The notes under the pieces were generated by a model that made no database searches, was not told the origin of the DNA, and was given only the letters and a program-made list of their open reading frames with translations. A stretch of 64,000 bases of DNA, taken from assembly GCA_036583965.1 (NCBI GenBank), contig JAZBQD010000021.1, positions 19,363,875-19,427,874 on the forward strand, read 5' to 3'. The position numbers were made by a program, and so were the translations under genes. Within the stretch, counting starts at the first letter, position 1. Each line of letters begins with the position of its first letter. This stretch comes from Prunella strophiata. Lineage: Eukaryota > Chordata > Aves > Passeriformes > Prunellidae. This document shows, in pieces, positions 23,993-33,960 of this stretch.

Positions 23993-26102
23993 AGCACCAG
24001 AGAGGTCCTAACAGGCTCAGATCTTCTTGGGACAGCAGAAGCAGCTTTAGAAGCTCTCAATCCATCAAAAAGCACACAGGAAAATAAACCCAGGTGATTC
24101 CCACAGGTGGTGCTGCTCTTTCAGGCACTGCTGCCTGAAGTGGCTCTGTCCCAGGCAGTGGGAGTCACTATAGAAAATTGGAAATCTGGGAAATCTGGGT
24201 AACTGTTAGCTTTGCTAACACTGAATACAGCAAAGTCTTTCATAAAATAACAGGACTGATAGGAGTCAAACTTAATGTGGTCAGAGTTTTACCAAAACAG
24301 TAATTATCTGTTCCTTTGAAAAATAAACAGAGCACAGAAAATACATGGTTTAATAGCAAAGTATTTGCTGACTTAGTTTGAAGTGGAGCCAAAAACACTA
24401 AAAAAAAATTTTTAAAAAAAAATCAACAGAGCCACTACCCAAAGCACCACAGGACACAAGGAACAATGATACAGGATCTGAGGGAACAAAATATGGATTT
24501 CTATACCTGGTTAGGTAAGAAATTTAGGTCATGCATTACACAGGAAAAGCAAACAGTATATAAGAGTAATGAGTGAATTAAGTGAGGTCCTGGAGCTTCA
24601 AGGCCACACAAACACATTCTCCCACTGATCACACAGGAAAACTTTTCCATGTTTTCAACAATGGCCAATGATAAATTGAGAGTCCCACAGAGAAATGCTT
24701 CTGTCTATACTGGCTTTTGAATTCTCCTTTTAAAAAGGGGGTTTTAACCATAAACTGCCCTCCAGGAGTAGGTAACATGTATGAGTGAGTTCAGGAATTG
24801 GAACAGTGACTCCAGGGGGTGAAAACCACTCAACTCCTGTCCTGCCAGGTTCATATTACTGAGTATTAACAGCAGCTTATTTGAGGTTAACACCAAGGTC
24901 TTTAACATGGTGCAATCCTGTTGGCAACAGTGCTCCAGGAGGAGTTTGATGGCAAGGGGACAGCCCCTGCAAGCTCAGGCTGCTTCCCACCAAAGGGACA
25001 AACTCAGATTTTTACATAATTTGAATAAAAATGCATTGCTGACACCCAGCTGTCAGTCTGACACCACATGATTGTTCATCAGGCTAAATCCAAGCCAGAG
25101 ACAAGAGCAAGTAATGCAGGGATGTGGAATTCCAAATGCACTGAGATAAGCCCGGGAGAGGCAGGACTGAGCCAACACCTTCCCTTGTGAAACCACTGCC
25201 TCAGGCACCAGTCCTGCATTTACTCACATGTCCAAACTCCTGGCTGCTCTCCCACCAGAAGAAGAAAATTCCAACCTTCTCCTTTGGAAGATTCAGGCTC
25301 TTCCATGAGGATGGTTAAGAGGAGCTCACAAACACCCCCCACTTTCCACATATCCAGAAAAGAGCTCACCACTTGAATTTCCACATATTTAGTTGCTTTG
25401 TTGGACTGGGACGTGGATGCAGCTGGAAGTGTTTGGTTTGTGTTAAAATTCAAGTGGTTCCAACAGTCCAAATAAGCTGTAAGAGCCAGGTGCCTGCATG
25501 TTTCAACAGCTACAAAAGACACCTTTTCTCCCAGAGAAGGAACACAAAGGGTGAAGAGGCAATTCCCAGGGAAATGGGATAATGGATAAGAGATCAGATG
25601 GTTCTGTCCTGGGAGACTCTCTGGAATGAAATGAGGCATGTGGTACTTAAACACCACAGGACAATCACACACCTGCTCCCAGGCTCCTCATGAATTCAGA
25701 GGAACAGATGGACCAAAATAAGTCTGGGCTGCATTTTATAGACTAATTTCCACTAAAACCCCTTTGCTTAAAGAATGGTGAACACTGTTAATAACAGGAA
25801 CATAAATCTACCATAGAGATACTGGACTCACCAAATCTGAATTTTACAAACCAGTCATTCAAACCACCTCAAAATCAAAACAAATCCCTGCTTGCAAGCA
25901 GACTTTGGAACAGATACTGCTGCTCGTGCAAAAGTGACCCTGTTTCTTCACCTGATGCCACCAAAAGCCAAGAGACCCCAGTCTCTCTGCAACAACTCAC
26001 AAAGAAATTATCTGGCAGGTCACAAATCCACTGAATTCTATTTCTCCCTCCTTCCCCTCCTCAATATTCACTTAAGTAATGGCTTGAGTGTAATAAAACT
26101 CC

Positions 26103-26545
26103 ACAGAATCATGGAAGCACAGAGTCAATGAGGTTGGAAAGGACCTCTGAGAGACCAAGTCCAACCATGATCACCACTAATCCACATCCCCCAGTGTCAC
26201 ATTCACACGTTTTTTGAGCACTTCCTCGGATGGTGATTCCAGCCCATTCCAATGCCTGAACACCCTTTCAATGAAGGAATTTTTCCTAATATCCAGCCTA
26301 AACCTCCCCAGGAGCAGCCTTGAGGTCATTCCCTCTCCTCCTGTCCCTGTTCCCTGGGAGCAGAGCCTGACCACCCTGGCTGTCCCCTCCTGTCAGGAGT
26401 TGTGCAGAGCCACAAGGGCCCCCCTGAGCCTCCTTTTCTCCAGGCTGAGCCCCTTCCCAGCTCCCTCAGCCTCTCCTGGGGCTCCAAACCCTTCCCAGCT
26501 CAATTCCCTTCCCTGGACACCCTCCAGCCTCTCAATGTCCTTCTT
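26103..26545 (-). mobile_element. CR1-type LINE fragment
   Basis: One of the longest copies in the window, about 440 bases. It runs from AGAATCATGGAAGCACAGAG and AATGAGGTTGGAAAGGACCT through AATTTTTCCTAATATCCAGC to TCTCCAGGCTGAGCCCCTTC and CCTGGACACCCTCCAGCC. It is a typical 5'-truncated insertion. Confidence 0.85.
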
Positions 26546-28829
26546 TCTTCCACTTATGGTGATAAAAGAAGGCAGCATTGGAGAAGAATTCATAACACAC
26601 ATGAAAAGCGTTCACTTTCACTATTTATCATCAGGACTTGGCAGGTCTGTAATTAAGATCTTGCTCTTAAGTAACTGATCTGATTATTTCTGGATCACTT
26701 CAGCTATTCACAAAACCCCTGAAACTCTGTAATAGCCTGAACACCTGTTAAAAGGTTTATCCCTCCCAATGCTGATTATTGGATAATTATCCCAATGGAA
26801 TCAATGGAAAAATTCTGGTTCAGCATGAGGCAAGGGCAAGGAATTTAGAAGTTTGCTCATTACAAACCCCATGCAAAGCAACACAGATCTGAACCATATC
26901 AACATCCTTTTGCTTGAACTGAATACCCATCTCAAACCTCAGGAAGAAACAGCTTCAATTCAACTGGCTCCAAGACTGAAGTCAAATTGAAGTGGAAGTA
27001 TGACAATGGTTCTTGTTTCCACAGACAAATTAGATCCAGCATTTCTATAATAAAATTCTGTGGGCTCTGAGTAATCTTATCTATGTTCTTGGGACTATAT
27101 TTGCTTTTCTCAGGGATAAAAAGCACTCCAGAGCAAGCAAATGGAGAGTGGAGTATTTGAATATTAAAGATGAGAGAAGAAGCCAGAGCTCTGCCCTGGC
27201 AGGAAGAGGCAGGGCTGTACCCACTGTCACTGAAGGTGACAGGACCTCCATTTTAACAACTCAAACATTTACAAACCCACTAAACCAAATGGTGAAACAC
27301 TTCCAAACAAGGCTGCTGTTCAGCACCTTTGAAGTCAGCCCCTGGAATGCCTCTGAGGTGTGGTTAACTTCTGCTGGCTCTGCTTCTCCACTCAGGATCT
27401 GCTGCAGGATCTCCTCCAACTCCTGCACTGATTCCATTAAAACAGTTTGGATCTGATACAGTCCAAAACATCCAACACCTTCCAAAAGGAATCTTTACCC
27501 CACAAGAATGAGGCTCACTTCAGTGCTGCTTCACTGACAACTAACAGCTCCAAGGTAATTAGTAGAAAAAAGAGTAAATTAAAAAAGTGAAGTGGAATGC
27601 ACTCTTAAAACAAAAACTTCATTCAGCCCATGCAAAAATAAATGGGAAAACAGTTCATGGAAAAAACATCATCATTATTAACTCAACACACATTTTTTTG
27701 GCTGCTCTGTTCCTGATGTTTGGGTGCACAGTGCATTTCCCAAGTAAACTCCTTTAAGTTCCTAAATTCAAGTTCATCATGTAACATTTAATTAGGCGAA
27801 GTGAATTTGGTGCTAATTAATATTGTTACTGCCCAATACCAATGTCTTCCAAGGATTCCTTTATATGTAAAAGCTCATTTCTGAAAATATTGCAGGTTTG
27901 AGACTGAACCATTTTATCACATTTCAAATGAGTAAAAAAAGAGCCAGAAGGGGAAGCTTCACATTTTTAAAGTGCAATATCAAGAGGTGTGTGCAATCTA
28001 TGTTGCCTGGAGTACCCAAAAATTCTCAAAGGACATGCAAAAGACATGCAGAGCTTGGCAATGTCACCAGCTGGAAGCTACAAGACCTGTCCCTACAGCT
28101 CCTGAGGTTGGATTCATGTGGTTTGGAAAGTGAGATCATTCTGAGATAGCAAGCTCCTGATACCAGTGAGTAAACACTCTAATCCCAGCCAGCAACTGCT
28201 CTCAACATGGTCATCTGCTGAATCCATGAAATACCCTTTAAAGAGGCTAAAAATTAAGTTTGTCATGATTTATTCTATCCCTACAAAGCTCAAAAAAAAA
28301 AAAAGCCATAAAGGCAGCTGACATAGATCACTTAATAGCTGCACTGCTGTCTCTGTGAGGGCTTGACGACTCAGTTTCAACCCAGCAAGTGATGGTTTTT
28401 TATAACTCATCACTCCATTGGTGAAATAAAAATATCAGAATATTTCTCAATGGAGTTATGTCCATTCATGCTCCTGAGGCAAACAGTGCAGACAGGTGAA
28501 GGTGTTTGAAATGGATCCCTCAGAGCAACTCCATAGCTCCCCAATATACAGCCTTGAGTTCTCTGGAAGTTTTAGAGAAGCCTATGGAATTAGCATGAGT
28601 GAAAAATAGTCCCTTATGCTATAAACTTGAAATAGCCATTGGTGCAGTATTTGGAAGCTGACTTGGGCAAGAACCCTCCTTCCCATTCACAAGATACCAG
28701 CCTGAAACAACCACATAACTATGGGGTCACTGCCCCTTCTTTCTCTTCAGCTGCAAACAAGCTGCACTCAGGGTGACTATTTCTGACCCTGCCTCTGCAG
28801 CTGAACCCACAACCAGATCAGAATCATCA

Positions 28830-29055
28830 TCACAGAACCATGGAATGGTTTGGGTGGGAAGGGACCTTAAAGCTCATCTCATTCCAGCCCCTGCCACAGT
28901 TGCTCCAAGCCCTGTCCACCCCAGCCCTGGGCACTTCCAGGGATCCAGGGGCAGCCAGAGCTTCTCTGGGCACCCTGTGCCAGGGCCTCCCCACCCTCAG
29001 AGCCAAGAATTCCTTCCTAATGTCTGATCTAAACCTACAGCTCATCACCCTGCCT
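28830..29055 (-). mobile_element. CR1 LINE fragment
   Basis: From CACAGAACCATGGAATGGTT to CTTCCTAATGTCTGATCTAA. The segment CATGGGCAGGGACACCTTCC normally found after CCCCTGCCA is deleted. Confidence 0.85.
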
Positions 29056-29347
29056 GCACTGAAGAGCTCTTGTCACAGCAGAGCAGGTGCTGAGCACCCA
29101 AAGCATTCTCTTATTTCCCTGGTTTTACAGCACGATCTCAATGAGGAGATGAAACAACTCCAGGAAACAGAGTGACAGATTCATGAATAACTTCCCTAGC
29201 TCTGAAGTTCTGTCCTTAGAGTTACTGACAGTAGAGTTCTTGAGAGGGAAAGTCCATGCAGAGATTCCTATTACGGTGTCCAGCATCAATGCAGGTTACA
29301 GAATCCAAGTTCAGATCTTTGTTTCCATCTGCCATCCCCCCCAGCAG

Positions 29348-29608
29348 AGAATCACAGAATCCCTGAGCTTGGAAAAGACCTCCAAGGTCATCAAGTCCCA
29401 GCTGTGCCCAGTCCCCACCTTGTCCCCAGCCCAGAGCACTCAGTGCCACCTGCAGGGATGGGCACTCCAACCCTCCCTGGGCAGCTCCAATTCCTGACCC
29501 CCCTTCCCATGGGGAAATTCCTGCTGCTGTCCACCCTGAGCCTGCCCTGGCCCAGCCTGAGGCCGTTCCCTCTGCTCCTGTCCCTGTCCCCTCCTGGCAG
29601 GAGCTGTG
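29348..29608 (-). mobile_element. CR1-type LINE fragment (left half of a back-to-back pair)
   Basis: AGAATCACAGAATCCCTGAG, TTGGAAAAGACCTCCAAGGT and CCTTGTCCCCAGCCCAGAGC identify the minus-oriented subgroup with the 'AAAGACCTCCAAG' tail. It runs into CTCCTGGCAGGAGCTGTGCA. Confidence 0.75.
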
Positions 29609-29644
29609 CAGAGCCAGGAGGGACTGCTGGGATGTCCTGGGCAG

Positions 29645-29706
29645 CAGCAGGAGCTGGGCTCAGTGATCTTTGTGGGTCCCTTCCAACTCAGGATATTCCA
29701 TGACTC
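29645..29706 (+). mobile_element. CR1-type LINE 3' tail (right half of a back-to-back pair)
   Basis: GGGCTCAGTGATCTTTGTGG and GTCCCTTCCAACTCAGGATA form a plus-oriented CR1 end, so its 3' end points away from the neighbouring minus-oriented copy. Confidence 0.65.
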
Positions 29707-32580
29707 CATCCTCACAGAGTGCAAGGCAATGTAGAGAGGGTGGCATTTTCCCTCCTGTTCACAAAATGCTCACTTTATACCATCAGGTAGAAACCATCAA
29801 TCTAATAATTACTGACCTACTTAAAGCCAACCACAGCCACCTTTTCCTGCAAAGTTAAGGTTCAGATAAGACTGAAGCATCTGAAAAAGCACAAAAAAAT
29901 ACATGGGCAGCTGTTCTAAGCCTCCTCATAGTCAGTAACTGCAGGCAGTAAAAGGAAACAGCAAAAAGCAGTTTGCATCACTGACCACCTTCAGCTGTGC
30001 TCACCTACCCCAAAGCTACTTGAGGAATCATGAAACATTTACAGTAAATTTGTATCAACTGCTCAGTCTCTTCACTTGTTAAACACAATTTGATTTTGAG
30101 ATATTTCACTGTTAAATGTGAAGGAGGAGATGGAAAAAGGAATGCAAGGTTCAATCCTCTGGAAAAAGTTATAGCTAATATCAGGTTGGAGCATATTTTA
30201 ATAGGGCTGGCCAGGCAGAAGCAGCACATTCCCATTTGTTTCTGCAAGGAGAACAAAGAGCACTGCTCAGATTTCTGTTGCATCTCCCAGACTAAACAAG
30301 CTAACCATAAATCAGAAATTGTAACAGTAGGGCAGGTACAGTTACACAAGAGTTACACCCTACTCCCCCTCTCCCAAGGGGGAGGCTGAGGATAACTCAG
30401 CCAGTTCACAACCAGCTCCCTGTTTGCAACCCATCTCACATCCACACCATCCCAGCTTCCTGAAGTTTTTCAGGACCACAAATTGTGAGCATTTCTCCAG
30501 CTCCTCAAGGATGAGCTCAGAGAGGAGCAGAATTCCCCCATTTAACACCCAGCTTCCAGCACCAGCTCAGCATGGCTAACCCTGGAGTACAGCAACAGGA
30601 GCCAGGAGAAAGTGCTGGCATCAGGGAGGGAATTCTCCTTTAATTCCTTAAGCAGGAAGAGCAGCAGCCCAGGGCACTCACTTTCTCTCCACATCCACAC
30701 TGTTTTTTTTCTAGATGATGTTACAGCACAAGGATTGTCACACTATCACTTGGTAACACCTCAAGGACTCCGGGCTGGAATTTATTTGTGCACATTTAAA
30801 CAGGGCTGAATGGAGAGAGAGAGATTGTTTTTTCCACTTGCTTCATCCAACTCCTGGTTTAAGCCAACTGCTTACTCTAAAAGTAACAGAATTACCCAGT
30901 TAAGAACAACAACAAAAACACAATCTTAAGGACAGCTACATCACTTCAAACAAAATGCACATTCAGAGACTGTGAAGGCAAAGTCACCTTTGTGTTCCCT
31001 CTCACTACTCTGTACTTAGCAACCAAGATTCTTCAACAGAGAATCTATAAAAATGTGCTTTTCAAAGAGACAACCCTTCAGTGAGCTCAGAAGAAAAGAA
31101 AAATCAAACGATCCTGGCTGCCTTATTGCTGGCAGGAAAAATGGCAGGATGGATTCTCCGTCCATCTTAGATTGACATAAATAGTGCTGGAGTTTCTCAG
31201 CTCCATAAATCCTGCAGCTCAGAAAGAAGGACTCAAAAACCTTCCTGCCTGCCTGATTTTATCTTTTTTATTTTTGCTTGTCTTATTTTGGGGGAACTTG
31301 GATATGATTTACAGTGTTTCCTTTCCAACTCAGGGTCGTTGCATCATTTGAATAAGGGAAGCTGTAAGTAGTGAGGTATCTGAAAAGAAGCTTTTTTCTG
31401 GTTTGAATTATACCCTTCTACATCCTGTGTGAAATATTCTTTCCAGCTATATTTTATCCACATGGAGGTTCCAGCTGAACGAAGAGGCTCTCTCATGCCT
31501 TGTTCTTTCCCCTTACTACAGGAGATTAGGAACAAGATAGAAAGGGAAGAACAAGAAAAATATGAAGCTGAACACATCTCAATTTCACAAAGCAGAGGTG
31601 CTTAAAGGAACATGAAATTGGAAGGGAATTCGTTTTCAGGGGAAGACTGTGCACAGATTTCTGTCTCAGTCTGGAATTCAACACTCAACTTAGTGAAATC
31701 TGTACTGAGCCCTGAGAAACAGCTTTGTTTAGGATATTACTCCAATCCAGGGGTTTTCACAGCTTTTAGGTATTCCCCACCTTTCCCAAGAGCAGGGTAA
31801 CACATCATCCACTCACCCTCAAAGGCTGCAGCCTGTTAACTTCTCACAAGCACCCTCTAAGCTGGTGCTTAGATTGAACTTTGCAGCGGGTTAAAATCAG
31901 GCACAAAGACACTCTGACTCCCTAATTTGTAGCGGGCTGAAAGCAATTAAGCAGTCACATATGTAATGACTTACAGTACATCTTAAAATGTTCCTGTCTG
32001 GCCTAACTGCTGGCAACTGAATGAAAGAACTGCAAGTTAATGACGGTGAACCCCGACCCCAGGATCAATACCCGAGGGTTCCAGAGTGACAGAAAACGAC
32101 AACATTTCTTTGAGCTTAACACCAGCAACTCCAAATGTTTGCCATCACATCCGTCTAAACAAAACCCAGCCTCACCAAGATGCTTTGGACACTGGACAGC
32201 TACTTCTCCTTCCCAACTTCTTCCAGGGGGAACTTTCAAACAGATGCTTTTATCTAGAGATGCTTTTAGTCCCTTCCTAAATCCACGGGTTTTCCATTCA
32301 GCTGGCAGGACTGTTCCCCCAGCAGATGCTCTGAGAAGCAATCAGGGAAGGCTTATATTGCTGCTATTGGGTTCACGAGCAGATCATTCTCATTTAAATG
32401 CCACAATCTCGTAAAAACTCCATCCATCCATCCCTGTGCCCTCAGCTGACCATCCCCATCATCAACCAAGCGCCTGCCTCTGTAGCTGCCATTTACCACG
32501 GTGCTAAAGCAGCGGTTTAAAATGAGAGCAGAACACACAGCCCGGTGCCACCCCAGCGCGCAAAAAGCAGGATAACCCAC

Positions 32581-33144
32581 CTTATGGCAGCCAGGATAGG
32601 TTGCCATGGTGTTGAGGGTAGAGGTGCTGGGATTCTTGCTGGTGCTGGCCATGAGACTCTGGATCTGGGTGAGCTCCTCCCTCAGCACCTGCTTCTGGTG
32701 GAAGCTGAACGCCGGGTGGTTGGATGCCATGGTGAAGAGCAACAGGAACTCATCCCCCGTGCGGCCCTCGTTGAGCTGCAGCCCGTAGTTGTTGATGACC
32801 GAGTCGATGTGGGTGAGGGTGCGGAACAGGACCCCGGCGGCCTCCCGGTGGGCAGAGCCGAGCAGGGCGAGGGACACCAGGAGTTTGCTGCGCACCACCT
32901 CGTCCGTCAGGTTGGTGAGGCTGCCCAGGTCCGCGGGGTTGTTGGCCTTGATCTCGGAGTCGCGCAGGGAGTGATAATCCTTGCGGGCCAGGTCCTCCAG
33001 GCAGGCGCCCAGGAAGCGCAGCTCCAGCGGGATGCACAGGTCCAGGAGGCCGCACAGGAACTCCACGCGCTGCGGGGAGGGCAGCTCGGAGAACCAGCGG
33101 TACACGCCGTCCCGCTGCAGCCGCGGGCACCGCTTCTCCACCAT
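32581..33144 (-). CDS. ZCCHC14: ZCCHC14 exon 1 (coding part), N-terminal 188 codons
   Basis: Encodes the N-terminus of zinc finger CCHC domain-containing protein 14, a SAM- and zinc-knuckle RNA-binding adaptor known to recruit TENT4A/TENT4B for mixed poly(A) tailing. The translation starts MVEKRCP, followed by DGVYRWFSELPSPQRVEF and DSEIKANNPADLG, which I recognise from vertebrate ZCCHC14. This exon carries only the conserved N-terminal helical region; the SAM domain and CCHC knuckle lie in later exons outside the window. The start was chosen at the ATG in a strong Kozak context (A at -3, G at +4). The frame is open upstream but has no other ATG for over 200 bases. The exon ends GGC-TGC-CAT-AAG at a GTGGGT donor (phase 0) and joins exon 2. 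The stretch after LTQIQ (SLMASTSKNPSTST) differs from the glycine-rich mammalian linker as I remember it. The exon lies in a CpG island. Identity is very sure. Confidence 0.96.
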
Positions 33145-33960
33145 GGTGCCCCGCGCCGAGCACGCCCCGGCCGGGGCTCGCACACCCGGCCTGGGGCAGC
33201 CCCGGGCGGGCAGGGCCGGGCCGGGCCCCGCTGAGGGCGGCGCAGGCCCGAGCGCTGAGGCGCGGCCTGGCCGCGGGGTCCCCGCCCGCCGGCGGCCCCG
33301 AGGAGGCCGCTGCGCTCCCGTTCCTCCCTCACGGGGCGGCTCCTCCGTCCCTCCGGCGGGCGCCCGGTGCCTCCATCCCCCGGCCCCGCCGGGGCCGCCC
33401 CGCCGCCGCGACCGCGGGAAATAATCCCTCCCGGGCGGAGGGGCACGGAGCGGCGCGCACTCCCCGCCGGCCGCTGCGCGCAGGCGGAGGGATCCCGCGG
33501 TGAGGAGGCTCGGCCGCGAGCGGAGCGGGAGGAACAGGGAGCGACGGGCGCCTTCGCTCCCGGCCTGACCCCGCGGCGGGACACGCCCCCCGCGCCGCTG
33601 ATTGGCCGAGCCGCCGGCCCGCCCAATCCGATTGGCTGCGGCCGCTTCTCCCCGCCCCCTTCCGCGCTCTCCGGAGCGGGGTCCCGGGGGCTTGTCAATC
33701 CTCCCAGTTTAGCCCCGCCCCTGGCGTTGATTGGTAGAGGAGTCATTAAATAGGAGAGGGGCGGGAAGAAGCGTCCTTTTGTGTGTGTGGCCGCCCGCGG
33801 GTGCGGAGGGGCCGCGGCTGCGGCCGGCGCTGCCCCGGGGGGCTCTGAGGGGAGCTGACCCCGCTCCGGGCACAGCTGTGCCTCGCCCTGCTCCCGCTGA
33901 CCCCGCAGAGCTGTCGGGCTTGGGCCTGGGGCTTCCTGTTCTGCCTGCAGGCTGGGTAGG
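33145..33960. promoter_or_regulatory. ZCCHC14: ZCCHC14 CpG-island promoter, possibly bidirectional
   Basis: This block is very GC- and CpG-rich and directly precedes the ZCCHC14 start; the island also covers the coding exon. It contains GC boxes (CCCGCCCC near 33651, CCCCGCCCC near 33713, GGGGCGGG near 33758) and several CCAAT elements listed separately. There is no TATA box in ZCCHC14 orientation. On the plus strand a TTAAATAG element near 33746 faces right into a second GC-rich stretch, which would allow a divergent transcript. The transcription start cannot be placed exactly. Confidence 0.8.
33601..33734 (-). promoter_or_regulatory. ZCCHC14: Cluster of four CCAAT boxes (NF-Y type)
   Basis: ATTGG (CCAAT on the ZCCHC14 strand) occurs at 33601, 33631 and 33730, and CCAAT occurs on the plus strand at 33623. 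The copies at 33623 and 33631 form a back-to-back pair. Clustered CCAAT boxes inside a CpG island are the usual NF-Y arrangement of TATA-less promoters. Binding is inferred, not shown. Confidence 0.55.

Larger units (their letters stand above)
18611..32580 (-). other. ZCCHC14: ZCCHC14 intron 1
   Basis: This intron of about 14 kb separates two exons whose joined frame matches the known protein. It contains the plus-oriented LTR with its minisatellite, six CR1 fragments listed separately (plus a possible very weak CR1 tail near 31300-31345), and poly(T) near 22500. The remainder is AT-rich single-copy DNA in which I see no gene. The exon 1 frame stays open for 75 codons past the donor, to a stop at 32353; I regard this as chance or intron retention, not a separate gene. 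Confidence 0.9.

Noticed and set aside
25220..25672. A 150-codon minus-strand frame in ZCCHC14 intron 1.
   Set aside because: No recognisable domain; exon 1 and exon 2 join in frame without it.
31300..31345. Possible CR1 3' tail (TTTCCTTTCCAACTCAGGGT).
   Set aside because: Too short and decayed to support as a separate element; only mentioned under intron 1.
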